From the NCBI RefSeq assembly GCF_004364435.1, contig NZ_SOCT01000005.1:62001-126000 (forward strand): 64,000 nt of DNA, read 5' to 3'. This document shows, in pieces, positions 1-10,715 of the stretch. The translations under genes and the position numbers were made by a program. Below the pieces are notes generated by a model. It saw nothing but the letters and a program-made list of their open reading frames with translations. It was not told the origin of the DNA and ran no database searches. The stretch comes from Pseudomonas sp. LP_7_YM. Lineage in GTDB: Bacteria; Pseudomonadota; Gammaproteobacteria; Pseudomonadales; Pseudomonadaceae. Numbering within the stretch: position 1 is the first letter of the stretch; each line of letters starts with the position of its first letter.

Positions 1-1034
1 CGTCTGCCTGGCGGGTATTCATCAATGAACGTCGCGGCGCGGGTCTGCGGGCACAGATGGTGATGCTGGCTATCGCGGTCGTGCTGTTCTTCCCGGCGCT
101 GGGCGCAGGTACGTTATTGGGCAACCCGGTCACCGGTCTGGTAGCACCTGCGGGCGTTTCCGTGGTGTTCGGCGCGTTCATTTTCGGCATTGGCATGCAG
201 ATGGGCGGTGGCTGCGCATCGGGCACCCTGTTTACCGTCGGCGGCGGCAACGCGCGGATGCTGGTGACCTTGCTGTTCTTCGTCGTGGGTTCGGTGATCG
301 CTACCCACCACGCGCACTGGTGGTTTTCACTGCCATCGTTCCCGGCCACTTCCATCGTCAAGACCTTCGGTGTCATACCTGCGCTGATCATTAGCCTGGC
401 CCTGTTTGGCGTGATCGCGCTGGTCACCATCAGGCTGGAGAAACGTCGTTATGGCGAATTGGAGGCCGCAGTGACCAGCGAGCACGTTGGCCTGCGGCGT
501 TTGCTGCGCGGTCCATGGCCGCTGGTGTGGGGCGCAATCGCTTTGGCGTTGCTCAACTACGCGACGCTGGCGCTGGCTGGTCGCCCTTGGGGCATCACCT
601 CGGCATTCGCGTTGTGGGGCGCAAAAGTCGCGAGCGGGCTAGGGGTAGATGTTGGCAGTTGGGTGTTCTGGCAGATGCCCGCAAATGCCAAGGCGCTGGC
701 GGCGCCTGTGTGGGAAGACATCACTACGGTCATGGACATCGGCATCATGCTGGGTGCGGCAGTGGCTGCGGGCCTTGCAGGACGGTTCTCGCCAACGCTG
801 AAGATTCCGCTGCGTTCACTGGTCGCCGCTGTACTGGGTGGCCTGCTGTTGGGCTATGGCTCGCGTTTGGCCTATGGCTGCAACATCGGCGCGTACTTCA
901 GCGGCATCGCTTCGGGCAGCCTGCATGGCTGGTTGTGGTTGGTGGCAGCGTTTGCCGGTAATGCGGTGGGTGTACGCATTCGTCCATTCTTCTTCAAGGG
1001 TGAGCGGCGTCCGGTGGTGTTGAGCGGGTGCTAA
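1..1034 (+). CDS. YeeE/YedE family sulfur-compound transporter (5' end cut by window)
   Basis: Polytopic inner-membrane protein of the YeeE/YedE (DUF395) family, whose characterised members import thiosulfate or related sulfur compounds through pores lined by conserved cysteines. The visible part carries the two hallmark segments, a GGGCASGT motif early and AYGCNIGAYFSG near the end, each with the conserved Cys. Hydrophobic helices fill most of the length. The frame is open without a stop to the first base of the window (complete codons from base 3), so the internal ATG at 57 is not the true start. Family identity is firm from the Cys motifs. The exact substrate is inferred from the family. 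Confidence 0.85.
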   Translation, partial: SAWRVFINERRGAGLRAQMVMLAIAVVLFFPALGAGTLLGNPVTGLVAPAGVSVVFGAFIFGIGMQMGGGCASGTLFTVGGGNARMLVTLLFFVVGSVIATHHAHWWFSLPSFPATSIVKTFGVIPALIISLALFGVIALVTIRLEKRRYGELEAAVTSEHVGLRRLLRGPWPLVWGAIALALLNYATLALAGRPWGITSAFALWGAKVASGLGVDVGSWVFWQMPANAKALAAPVWEDITTVMDIGIMLGAAVAAGLAGRFSPTLKIPLRSLVAAVLGGLLLGYGSRLAYGCNIGAYFSGIASGSLHGWLWLVAAFAGNAVGVRIRPFFFKGERRPVVLSGC

Positions 1035-1196
1035 TCAGGTACAGCCGATCCAAACCTTTTAGAGGCGCACTTGCCCACGGTTGCTGAACCGCAGCCAGCG
1101 AAAGGCGCCAGTCATTCCGGCCCTTTTTGGCAGCGCACTCCACGTCCACACGGCTCATGAACATGTCGGTGAAAGCGTGAGCAGGTCATTGGGGCG

Positions 1197-1220
1197 AGGG
1201 GGCTAACGAATTAGCCCCCT
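1197..1220. terminator. Hairpin between convergent genes
   Basis: A 10-bp perfect stem (AGGGGGCTAA / TTAGCCCCCT) with a CGAA tetraloop lies between the YeeE stop and the tkt stop. It has no clear T-run on either side, so it may protect 3' ends or act as a weak bidirectional terminator. Confidence 0.5.
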
Positions 1221-1241
1221 AATGCTGGCAGAAGCCAGGAA

Positions 1242-3347
1242 TTACTTCCCGGCCTGGGCCTTTGCGACCTTCACGATGTTGTCAGCGGTAAAGCCGTACT
1301 TGGCCTGCAACTTCTCGAGAGGCGCCGATGCACCGAAGGTGTTCATAACGATCTTTTCGCCGCTCTGGCCGACGTAGCGATCCCAGCCCACAGGCCCTGC
1401 CTGTTCCACCACCAACCGTCCCTTGACGTCCGGCGGCAGCACGCTGTCGCGATAGGCCTTGTCCTGGTCTTCGAAAAGCTCCCAACTTGGCATCGAGACG
1501 ACGCGCGCAGCAATCCCTTCGGCCTTGAGCTTCTCGAAGGCCTCGACGGTCATACCGACTTCGCTGCCGGTGGCAATCAGGATCACATCGACTTTGCCTT
1601 CTACCGCGTCAGCCAGGACATATGCACCTTTGGCGACATTTTCAGCACTGGCATATTTCGAGCGGTCCAGCGTCGGCATCGGCTGGCGGGACAGCACCAG
1701 GCAGCTTGGCCGATTAGTCTGCGCCAGAGCAACTTTCCAGGCCTCGGCGGTTTCGTTGGCATCGCCTGGGCGCAGAGTTACCAGACCGGGCGTGGCACGC
1801 ATCTGAGTCAGGTGCTCGATAGGCTGGTGCGTCGGACCGTCCTCGCCCACGCCGATCGAGTCGTGGGTGAAGACAAAGATCACCGGCAACTCCATGATTG
1901 ACGCCAGGCGGATCGGCGGTTTCATGTAGTCGCTGAACACCAGGAACGTCGAGGTGTACGGCCGGATGTAGGACAGCGCCAGACCATTGGCAATCGAACC
2001 CATGGCGTGTTCGCGAATACCGAAATGCAGATTCCGGCCGCTGTAGCTTCCAGCTTCGAAGCTACCTGCACCGTCGAATGTCAGGTTGGTTTTGGTGGAC
2101 GGGGACAGGTCCGCCGATCCGCCGATGAGCCACGGGATCTGCTGAGCGAAACCGTTGAGCACTTTGCCGCCCGAAGCCCGTGTGGCAATACCCTTGGCGT
2201 CTGCATCAAAACTGATCGCGGTGTTGCGCCATCCCTCTGGCATTTCTCCGGCGCGCATGCGCTGGAGTTCATCGGCAAGTGCTGGCTGTTCCTGCTCAAA
2301 GCGGGCGAAGGTCTCCTGCCACGCCTTATAGTCAGCGCCATTACGCTCCAGTAGCGCGTCGCGCAGGTAATGACGAGCTTCGTCAGGCACCAGGAAACTG
2401 CTGTTCTCGTCCCAGCCGTAAGCTTTTTTGGTCAGCTTGATTTCGTCTTCGCCCAGCGGTTCGCCATGGGCCGACGCAGTATTGTGTTTATTCGGCGAGC
2501 CATAGCCGATCACACTATCGACCACGATCAGGGTCGGTGCGTCGTTGGTTTGCTGGAAGGTCTGAATCGCCTTGGCCAGCGCTGCTGCATCGTTGGCGTC
2601 CTTCACATGCAGGGTTTTCCAGCCATAACCTTCGAAACGCTTCTGCGCATCGTCACTGTAGGCAAGGTCGGTATGGCCCTCGATGCTGATGGTGTTGTTG
2701 TCGTAGATCCAGCACAGGTTGGACAGCTTGAGATGGCCGGCAAGCGAGGCCGCTTCGGCCGTTACGCCTTCCATCATGTCGCCGTCGCCGCAGAGCACGT
2801 AAACGTTGTAATCGAACAGCGTGGTGCCCGGCTTGTTGAAGCGCTCGCCCAACCAGCGTTCGGCCATCGCCATGCCGACGCTGTTGGCGCAACCCTGGCC
2901 AAGGGGACCTGTGGTGGTCTCAACCCCAGTGGTCATGCGGTATTCAGGGTGGCCGGGTGTCTTGGAATCCATCTGCCGGAACTGCTTGATGTCATCAAGG
3001 CTGACGGCTGGCTTGCCCGAAGGTTTACCGTGCTCGTCGATTTCGATGACGCCTGCCAGATGTAGCAGCGAATAAAGCAGCATCGAGGCGTGTCCGACAG
3101 ACAGCACAAAACGGTCGCGGCTTGGCCAGTCAGGGTGTTCCGGGTGGTAGCGCAGGAAATCTTTCCAGACGGTGTAGCCTACTGGCGCCAGGGCCATTGG
3201 CGTACCGGGATGGCCGGAGTTAGCCTTCTGCACGGCATCCATGGCCAAAGTGCGGATGGTATTGATGGTCAGTTGGTCGCGATCCCCGTGCTCTTTGACA
3301 GTGCTTGCGGCAGCAGGTCGTTCGGTAGAGTTGGCAGACGAGCTCAT
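1242..3347 (-). CDS. tkt: Transketolase
   Basis: Thiamine-diphosphate enzyme of the pentose phosphate pathway, moving two-carbon units between ketose and aldose phosphates in the cytoplasm. The 701-residue protein has the normal domain order: ThDP-binding domain with SGHPGTPM (His about 46) and the GDGDMMEG pyrophosphate motif, a pyrimidine-binding domain with FGIREHAMG, and a C-terminal domain. The open frame runs upstream to 3443, but I chose the ATG at 3347 because GAGGAG lies seven bases before it and the upstream residues do not look like transketolase. About 20 residues still precede the usual family N-terminus. In many pseudomonads tkt sits beside metK or epd. Here its neighbours are a YeeE transporter and a divergent bestrophin gene. 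Confidence 0.95.
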   Translation of the reverse strand: MSSSANSTERPAAASTVKEHGDRDQLTINTIRTLAMDAVQKANSGHPGTPMALAPVGYTVWKDFLRYHPEHPDWPSRDRFVLSVGHASMLLYSLLHLAGVIEIDEHGKPSGKPAVSLDDIKQFRQMDSKTPGHPEYRMTTGVETTTGPLGQGCANSVGMAMAERWLGERFNKPGTTLFDYNVYVLCGDGDMMEGVTAEAASLAGHLKLSNLCWIYDNNTISIEGHTDLAYSDDAQKRFEGYGWKTLHVKDANDAAALAKAIQTFQQTNDAPTLIVVDSVIGYGSPNKHNTASAHGEPLGEDEIKLTKKAYGWDENSSFLVPDEARHYLRDALLERNGADYKAWQETFARFEQEQPALADELQRMRAGEMPEGWRNTAISFDADAKGIATRASGGKVLNGFAQQIPWLIGGSADLSPSTKTNLTFDGAGSFEAGSYSGRNLHFGIREHAMGSIANGLALSYIRPYTSTFLVFSDYMKPPIRLASIMELPVIFVFTHDSIGVGEDGPTHQPIEHLTQMRATPGLVTLRPGDANETAEAWKVALAQTNRPSCLVLSRQPMPTLDRSKYASAENVAKGAYVLADAVEGKVDVILIATGSEVGMTVEAFEKLKAEGIAARVVSMPSWELFEDQDKAYRDSVLPPDVKGRLVVEQAGPVGWDRYVGQSGEKIVMNTFGASAPLEKLQAKYGFTADNIVKVAKAQAGK

Positions 3348-3548
3348 TAACATTCTCCTCGTGACGTGTGGCTGATGCTTCCAGATAGGTGTTGAGCACG
3401 CGTTCAGCGGGTTCGTTCCATGAAATCTCTGGCAACCGACCAAGCCTGCGATTTGTCGCTGAAATGTTTCAGTCGCGAACCATGCGGGTGATCCGCATTC
3501 GAATGCCTGTAGAGAGCCAGGCTCGTTGCCTGGCCGCTGAATGACAGA

Positions 3549-4445
3549 ATGGGGTGGCCTTTGCAGGAAACGATTGTCAAGAAGTACCGCGCCATGATCA
3601 GGACCTTTACCTATATCGGTTGGTCGCTGTTCTGGCTGTTGATCTGGGATGTCATTGTCACGGTCGACTTCATGCTGTATCTGGAGCGCAAGATCACCTT
3701 GCCGTCGCTGCCGCTGACGTTGCTCGGCTCAGCATTGGTGGTCCTCACCAGTTTTCGTAACACCAGCGCCTATAACCGCTGGTGGGAAGCGCGCACGTTA
3801 TGGGGTGCGCTGGTTAACAATTCCCGCAGCTTTGCCCGGCAAGTGCTGACATTGATGGACGACGAAAGCGAACTCAATCCGGTCAAGGCCGTATTGCTGC
3901 GTCGCCATGTGGCTTATGTGGAATGTCTGTCGGCGCACCTTAAAGGCAGTGATTGCAGTGAAGATGTGACGGCGATGATTGCGCGAGAGGAATACGACCG
4001 GCGCAAGCGCAGCAATAACTTTCCCAACGACATCCTCAACGGTTCGGCCGCCATCCTTGCCAGTGAATACAAGGCGGGACGCCTGGACAGCATTCGCCTG
4101 GCACGGCTTGAGTCGACGATGGTGGAGATTTCGAACTGCCAGGGCGGTATGGAGCGCATCGCCAACACGCCATTGCCTTATCCCTATGTGACCTTTCCAC
4201 GGCTGTTCATCACCCTGTTCTGCATCATCGTGCCCATCGGACTGGTGGAAACGCTGGGCTGGTTTACCCCGCTGGCGTCGACCGTCGTGGGGTTCATGCT
4301 GCTGGCGATCGAGAAGATCGGCACCGACCTGCAGAGTCCGTTCAAGGCGTCCGAGCATGAGATTCAGATGAAGGCACTGTGCGCGAACATCTCGGGCAAT
4401 CTGGATTCGATGCTGCGCGATGCGACGGAGAAGAAAGCCTGCTGA
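3549..4445 (+). CDS. Bestrophin-family (UPF0187) membrane protein
   Basis: Bacterial bestrophin homologue, a family forming pentameric ion channels in the inner membrane. The sequence shows two hydrophobic helices in the first 80 residues, then the family signature SFRNTSAYNRWWEAR, and two more helices around residues 215-260 (FITLFCIIVPIGLVE and the following segment), at the usual length of about 300. The start is uncertain: the ATG at 3549 has only a weak upstream AG-rich stretch, and ATG 3594 is an alternative that would keep the whole conserved core. It is transcribed divergently from tkt with about 200 bp between. The substrate ion cannot be told from sequence. Confidence 0.85.
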   Translation: MGWPLQETIVKKYRAMIRTFTYIGWSLFWLLIWDVIVTVDFMLYLERKITLPSLPLTLLGSALVVLTSFRNTSAYNRWWEARTLWGALVNNSRSFARQVLTLMDDESELNPVKAVLLRRHVAYVECLSAHLKGSDCSEDVTAMIAREEYDRRKRSNNFPNDILNGSAAILASEYKAGRLDSIRLARLESTMVEISNCQGGMERIANTPLPYPYVTFPRLFITLFCIIVPIGLVETLGWFTPLASTVVGFMLLAIEKIGTDLQSPFKASEHEIQMKALCANISGNLDSMLRDATEKKAC

Positions 4446-4588
4446 ATGCAGACGGTGCGTGGGAGCAATCGCACGTTAAGGCTTTCACGAAGGCGGTGCG
4501 TCAGGCAGCGCAGCATTCGCTGACCGTCGTCACTTCTGGTTGCTCCCACAGGGCGGTGGGGGATCGATGAGGGTGCGGTGGCCGCGCT

Positions 4589-5593
4589 TTAACGCAACTC
4601 TCCACACACATCCAGCTCTACCAGGCGGCGTACTTCACCAGACGGCAAGTCCGCGCCCAACAGCGCATGCAGTTTGCCGAACGCCGCTTCGCGGGTCATG
4701 CCGCCGCCGGAAAGCACCCCCAGACCGCGCAGGCGGCTGCCAGCCTCGTAGACATCCAGTTCGACGCCCCCTTCATGGCATTGGGTGATCGCGATCACAC
4801 AGATGCCTTGCTGTTGGGCGCGTTGCAGGCTGTCGAGGAACGTTGGATCGTCGCTGGGGCCGGTACCGCTGCCGAAACACTCCAGAACCAGGCCCTGAAT
4901 CCCGCTATCAATCAGACCGTTCAGTTGCGCGGCGCCAATGCCGGGAAACAGCGGTATCACGGCCACGCTGACCAGTTGTTTCGGTTGGCGGTAATCCAGC
5001 GCCGCAGGCAGCGTATCGACGGCCTCACCGCCGCGAGTGCGGTTCAGTGCGGCGAACGGGTTACGGCCAAAGCTGCGGATTTTCGCGCACCGTGTCGGCT
5101 GTATCAGCGCGCCATGAAAGTACAAATGCACGCCTGATGGCAGGCCTTTACCCAGCGCTTGCAGTGCGCCGTTGACGTTTTCCCAGGCATCGCTGTCGGC
5201 CACGCCGGCTGGCAGCATGGAGCCCGTGAATACGACGGGTGCACTCAGGCCCAGCAGTTGGAAGCTCATCGCCGCCGCGCTGTACGCCAGGGTGTCGGTG
5301 CCGTGCAGGATCAACACGGCATCGCAGCCCTGAACGTCAACCGCATCGATCACTGCCTCACGCAGGCGTTGCCAGTAGGCGGGCGTCATGTTGGCACTGT
5401 CGATCAGGGGAGCCATCTCGCGAAATTGCCACTGTGGCACCGCCAACGCAGGCTGACCCGCCAGTTGGTCGGCCATCCGCGCTTCGAAACCGGAGGCTGG
5501 CGCCAGACCGTTTTCGCTGGCCTGCATGCCGATGGTGCCGCCGGTGTAGAGCACCATCACGTTTATGGCCGGTGCCTGATTGTCGCGATTCAT
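4589..5593 (-). CDS. ansA: Type I L-asparaginase
   Basis: Hydrolyses L-asparagine to L-aspartate and ammonia. The 334-residue protein has the two asparaginase threonine motifs: YTGGTIG (nucleophile Thr20) and HGTDTLAYSA (His97-Thr99-Asp100). There is no signal peptide, which fits the cytoplasmic type I class. It is the last gene of a minus-strand run aspA - AGCS symporter - asparaginase, with 30 bp between the symporter stop and its start. The context suggests a pathway Asn to Asp to fumarate, with an amino-acid importer. The type I versus periplasmic type II assignment rests on the lack of a leader. The gene symbol is by analogy. Confidence 0.9.
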   Translation of the reverse strand: MNRDNQAPAINVMVLYTGGTIGMQASENGLAPASGFEARMADQLAGQPALAVPQWQFREMAPLIDSANMTPAYWQRLREAVIDAVDVQGCDAVLILHGTDTLAYSAAAMSFQLLGLSAPVVFTGSMLPAGVADSDAWENVNGALQALGKGLPSGVHLYFHGALIQPTRCAKIRSFGRNPFAALNRTRGGEAVDTLPAALDYRQPKQLVSVAVIPLFPGIGAAQLNGLIDSGIQGLVLECFGSGTGPSDDPTFLDSLQRAQQQGICVIAITQCHEGGVELDVYEAGSRLRGLGVLSGGGMTREAAFGKLHALLGADLPSGEVRRLVELDVCGELR

Positions 5594-5623
5594 GGATGTC
5601 TCCCTGGGCTGACTGTCAGTGGG

Positions 5624-7075
5624 TCAAGGCGCGTCATTGATCGATTTGTCGCCTGCCACAGGCTTGGCGTTGGCGGCGTTGCTCCCGGGTTTGGGCCAGG
5701 CGTTCAAGTCCAGGTCCAGATCAGGGAACTGGCTGGAATCGAAGACCGGAGTCTTGATGCCTGCCTTACGTTGAGCATCGTAGTCGCTCAAGATACGCAA
5801 ACCGATGTTGAACAGCATCGCCAGGGCAATCAGGTTGACGAACGCCAGCAGGGTCATGGTGATGTCAGCGAACGCAAATACGGTGCCCAGATCTTCCACG
5901 GCCCCCCACAGGATCAGCGCCAGCACCAGTGCCCGATAACTGATCAGTGCTTTGCGGCTCTCGCCCAACAGGAAGCGCAGGCTGTTCTCGCCCAAGTAAT
6001 AGTTGTAGAGAATCGAGGTAAAGACGAACAACGCCAGTGCCACGCTGATGAACAGCTTGCCCCAGTCGCCTACTACCGCCGCCAGCGAGTTTTGCGTCAG
6101 CGCGATGCCATCGCCTTCGAAGCCTGGGGTGTAGAAACCCGACAGCAGGATCAGCAGGGCGGTACAGGTACAGATAACGAAGGTGTCGAGGAAGACGCTG
6201 AACGCCTGAACCACGCCTTGCGCAACCGGATGCTGGACCTCAGCGACCGCTGCGACGTTGGGCGCGCTGCCCAGACCGGCTTCGTTGGCGAAAACGCCAC
6301 GTTTGACGCCCATCACGATCGCGCTGCCAATCAGGCCGCCGAACACCTCATCCATGCCGAATGCGCTTTTGACGATGGTCATCAGCATGTGCGGGACGTG
6401 TTCGAACTGCACGCCGATCACATACAGGGTGACGCCGATGTAGACCAGCGTCTTGACCGGAACCAGCAGGTCGGCCACTGCCGCGATGCGTTTGATTCCG
6501 CCAATGAATACCAGTCCCAGCAGCCCGGCCAGAGCCAGGCCTGCCCAAAGAGGCGATACGCCAAACGCGTCGTTGAGCGAGTGCGTGACTGCATGGGATT
6601 GCAGGCCATTGAAGGCGAAGCCGAAGGTCACCAGCAGCAGAACCGCCATGACCATGCCCAGCCAGCGCTTGCCCAGCCCGTGCTGAATATAGAAAGAAGG
6701 ACCGCCGCGATATTGGCCATCGGAATCGCAGCGCTTGTAGAGCTGGCCGAGGGAGCATTCGAAGAAGCTGCTGGCCATGCCGACCAGGGCGGTGACCCAC
6801 ATCCAGAACACAGCACCCGGTCCACCTAGGGTCACGGCGATGCCGACGCCGGCGATGTTCCCGGCGCCGACACGACCGGCAAGGCTCAGCATCAAGGCCT
6901 GAAATGAACTCAACTGTCCCGAGCTGCTGCGCAGACTGTCGCGGAAGACCGCAAACATGTGGAAGAAGTGGCGTAATTGGACGAAACGCGAGCGAATCGT
7001 GAAATATCCACCGAGCCCGACAATGAGCACGATCAGCAGTTTTCCCGAGAGGAAGTCGTTGATGACTTCAAGCAT
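5624..7075 (-). CDS. AGCS-family sodium:alanine/glycine-type symporter
   Basis: Amino acid:cation symporter of the alanine/glycine:cation (AGCS) family in the inner membrane. The 483-residue protein has about ten hydrophobic helices and the family motifs AGRVGAGNIAGVG near residues 65-80 and RGVFANEAGLGSAPN near the middle. The C-terminal about 50 residues are hydrophilic and probably cytoplasmic. It lies between aspA and the asparaginase gene on the same strand, so alanine, glycine, asparagine or aspartate are all plausible cargo. The true substrate cannot be read from the sequence. A terminator separates it from aspA, so it may have its own promoter within 7076-7220. Confidence 0.92.
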   Translation of the reverse strand: MLEVINDFLSGKLLIVLIVGLGGYFTIRSRFVQLRHFFHMFAVFRDSLRSSSGQLSSFQALMLSLAGRVGAGNIAGVGIAVTLGGPGAVFWMWVTALVGMASSFFECSLGQLYKRCDSDGQYRGGPSFYIQHGLGKRWLGMVMAVLLLVTFGFAFNGLQSHAVTHSLNDAFGVSPLWAGLALAGLLGLVFIGGIKRIAAVADLLVPVKTLVYIGVTLYVIGVQFEHVPHMLMTIVKSAFGMDEVFGGLIGSAIVMGVKRGVFANEAGLGSAPNVAAVAEVQHPVAQGVVQAFSVFLDTFVICTCTALLILLSGFYTPGFEGDGIALTQNSLAAVVGDWGKLFISVALALFVFTSILYNYYLGENSLRFLLGESRKALISYRALVLALILWGAVEDLGTVFAFADITMTLLAFVNLIALAMLFNIGLRILSDYDAQRKAGIKTPVFDSSQFPDLDLDLNAWPKPGSNAANAKPVAGDKSINDAP

Positions 7076-7220
7076 TGATGTTTCCTCGCTTTTTAGAGGG
7101 TCCGCACTATACCGGTGCGCGTTATTGGAGTCTGTAAACCGTTTCTGCTTTTAAGCTCGTTTCGTCGGCTTGTAGGAAGCGCAGGTGCTGTGACTGGCCC
7201 GTCATTCGAAGATTGCGGCC

Positions 7221-7257
7221 AAAAAAAAGGGCCTGGGAAGTGTCTACTTCCGGCCCT
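7221..7257 (-). terminator. Intrinsic terminator after aspA
   Basis: Read on the minus strand, AGGGCCGGAAGT pairs with ACTTCCCAGGCCCT around a short AGAC loop (one bulge) and is followed by eight T. It lies about 70 bp past the aspA stop and should end most aspA transcripts before the symporter gene. Confidence 0.8.
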
Positions 7258-7325
7258 CAAAAGGGTGAGGGGTGTCTAGGCCCCCAGCCTGGTGATCGTG
7301 TTGCAGTTGAAGCGGCAGCCTCCCA

Positions 7326-8750
<1,425 letters not shown>

Positions 8751-8936
8751 GATAGAGAAATTCTCAAAAGAGGCACGGACTGAGCCGGAACGCCTTTAAT
8801 ACTAGGCCTGTGGGTGATTGCGAACCAATGCTGTTAAGCGCTAGCCTATGCACAAACGGCATAATGTTGAGGTGACGTTGGGTATGTGTAGAGCGTGTGA
8901 AGGATTGGCACTGATGCCTGACGCCCACGATTCCTT

Positions 8937-9029
8937 CTGTGGAGCGAGTTGATTCGCGAGGCATCGATACATCCAACAAGGTGTATCTGATGTACAGCCC
9001 TCTCGCGAATGAATTCGCTTTCACAGGGG
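8937..9029. repeat. REPIN: two inverted REP copies
   Basis: A forward copy (CTGTGGAGCGAGTTGATTCG at 8937 onward) and a reverse copy (CGCGAATGAATTCGCTTTCA near 9004 onward) face each other about 40 bp apart. This is the paired-hairpin arrangement of REPINs in Pseudomonas. It occupies most of the 345-bp gap between aspA and its divergent LysR gene, so promoters for both must lie around or inside it. Confidence 0.8.
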
Positions 9030-9095
9030 TTAGTCTTCCAATCGAATCAAAGCCAGTTGCCAAACTCGGCAAGACCGGCAGCTCTGGAGAGCACG

Positions 9096-10013
9096 ATGAA
9101 CCTGGAAAGCAAATGGCTGGAAGACTTCAGCGCTCTGGCCGCGACTCGCAGTTTCTCCCAGGCGGCCGAGCGACGATTCGTGACGCAACCGGCGTTCAGT
9201 CGGCGAATCCGCAGTCTGGAAGCTGCGCTGGGCCTGCAGTTGGTCAATCGCTCGCGCACCCCCATCGAGCTGACAGCGGCAGGCCAGTTGTTTCTGGTCA
9301 CTGCGCGCACAGTGGTCGACCAACTCGGCGAAGTGCTACGCCATCTGCACCATCTGGAAAGCGGGCAGGGCGAGGTCATGCAGATAGCCGCAGCGCACTC
9401 GCTGGCCTTGAGCTTCTTCCCGCGCTGGATCGCCCAGTTGCGTAACGAAGGCTTGAACATCGCCACGCGTCTGGTCGCCACCAATGTCGGCGACGCCGTA
9501 CATGCGCTTCGCGAAGGTGGCTGCGACCTGATGCTGGCGTTCTACGACCCTGACGCGGCGCTGCAAATGGACGCAGAAATCTTTCCATCGCTGCATTTGG
9601 GCGTCACGGAAATGCTGCCTGTTTGCTCGACCGATGCTAACGGCACCCCGCTGTTCGATCTGGAAGGTGAACCCAGCGTGCCGTTACTGGCCTACAGCGC
9701 GGGTGCGTTTCTGGGGCGCTCGGTCAATCTGCTGCTGCGCCAGCGTAACCTGCGGTTCACCACGGTCTACGAGACAGCGATGGCTGACAGCCTCAAGGGA
9801 ATGGCGTTGCAAGGACTGGGTATCGCGTGGGTGCCCCGCCTCAGCATTGCCGCCGAGCTTGAGCGCGGTGAACTGGTGATTTGTGGCGGCGCTCAATGGC
9901 ATGTGCCTCTGGAGATTCGGCTGTATCGCTGCGCGCTCGTGCGTAAAGCCAATGTACGGTTGCTGTGGCGCAAGCTGGAAACGGCCGCCAGCTCAAGCGA
10001 TGGCAGCCTGTAA
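9096..10013 (+). CDS. LysR-family transcriptional regulator
   Basis: DNA-binding regulator with an N-terminal winged HTH (residues about 1-60, with FSQAAERRFVTQPAFSRRIRSLE as its recognition region) followed by a periplasmic-binding-like effector domain. The length of 305 residues is typical. I chose ATG 9096 because GGAGAG lies five bases upstream and the protein then begins at the normal LysR N-terminus. The open frame to 9009 would read through a REP element. It is divergent from aspA, which makes control of the aspartate cluster the natural hypothesis. The effector is unknown. Confidence 0.9.
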   Translation: MNLESKWLEDFSALAATRSFSQAAERRFVTQPAFSRRIRSLEAALGLQLVNRSRTPIELTAAGQLFLVTARTVVDQLGEVLRHLHHLESGQGEVMQIAAAHSLALSFFPRWIAQLRNEGLNIATRLVATNVGDAVHALREGGCDLMLAFYDPDAALQMDAEIFPSLHLGVTEMLPVCSTDANGTPLFDLEGEPSVPLLAYSAGAFLGRSVNLLLRQRNLRFTTVYETAMADSLKGMALQGLGIAWVPRLSIAAELERGELVICGGAQWHVPLEIRLYRCALVRKANVRLLWRKLETAASSSDGSL

Positions 10014-10067
10014 GCAGTAGTGGGCATCAAGGAATGGCCGAGAGAAGTCCCTATGGTCCAGCCTCGT

Positions 10068-10715
10068 TCAAGGTGTGTCTTTGAGATAGTTGCGAATCGA
10101 TTGTTTAGCTCTGTCACTGTAGCGATAGCAGTTTTTGATGAAGAACACTTCACTCGCGACCATGTTGGTGTTGCACGTCAGCGCAAACGGAAAGCCAATT
10201 AATTGGCCGTCGCTATGAGTAGCCCCCAGCAAATGTCCGACTTCGTGAGCAATAGTTCGATAGGCACTTAACGAGGCAATTGCGGAGCGTTTGCCTGATC
10301 CGGCAATGCCTTCTGTCAAGAGCGTTAGATTATCCCGAGTAATCAATAAATACTTATGACGCTTGCTGCGGGGCTTGTTTTCACCGATCACGTAGTCAAT
10401 CACTCGTTGGTCCCACTCATAGAGCGATTTGCCCGCATCGCCCAGACGATAGTCAAAATCCGTGTAGCCAGGTGTGCGCAGGATTGGAACGATTTCCACT
10501 TTCCTGTCCGTGATGGATTCGAGGTCTTCGGTGAACCAGGAAAAGTAGTTTGTGTCCAGGTTTCTGATATCCGTATCGCTCAATTCGTCATGCAGAAAAA
10601 GCGTAAGGACAATGGGAAGCTTTGCGTTCCAACTCTGGTATTCGCTCGCCAGGATTGAAGCCGGCATGGTACTGATAAGAAGGGTAATCGTAAGTGCGGC
10701 AGTCACTCTGTTCAT
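10068..10715 (-). CDS. Secreted small metzincin-type zinc metalloprotease (paralogue A)
   Basis: Predicted zinc endopeptidase exported from the cytoplasm. Residues 1-23 form a Sec signal peptide (hydrophobic TAALTITLLIS core, likely cleavage after ILA). The catalytic metzincin signature HEVGHLLGATH spans residues 157-167, with His157, His161 and His167 as zinc ligands and Glu158 as general base. Met185, about 18 residues later, could be the Met-turn. Cys181 and Cys196 (NCYRYS) may form a disulfide. The 215-residue length means almost no prodomain. Base composition is visibly more AT-rich than neighbouring genes. It is transcribed away from a clear paralogue at 11048-11617. I do not recognise a named family, and substrate and biological role are unknown. 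Confidence 0.8.
   Translation of the reverse strand: MNRVTAALTITLLISTMPASILASEYQSWNAKLPIVLTLFLHDELSDTDIRNLDTNYFSWFTEDLESITDRKVEIVPILRTPGYTDFDYRLGDAGKSLYEWDQRVIDYVIGENKPRSKRHKYLLITRDNLTLLTEGIAGSGKRSAIASLSAYRTIAHEVGHLLGATHSDGQLIGFPFALTCNTNMVASEVFFIKNCYRYSDRAKQSIRNYLKDTP

Noticed and set aside
3348..3548. SAM/SAH riboswitch upstream of tkt
   Set aside because: No recognisable riboswitch core is present in the leader, and metK is not adjacent.
5159..6829. Open frame of 556 codons antisense to the asparaginase/AGCS genes
   Set aside because: It is rich in Gln/His/Arg and lacks domains, the usual reverse-complement of membrane and enzyme codons. The opposite strand has clear genes.
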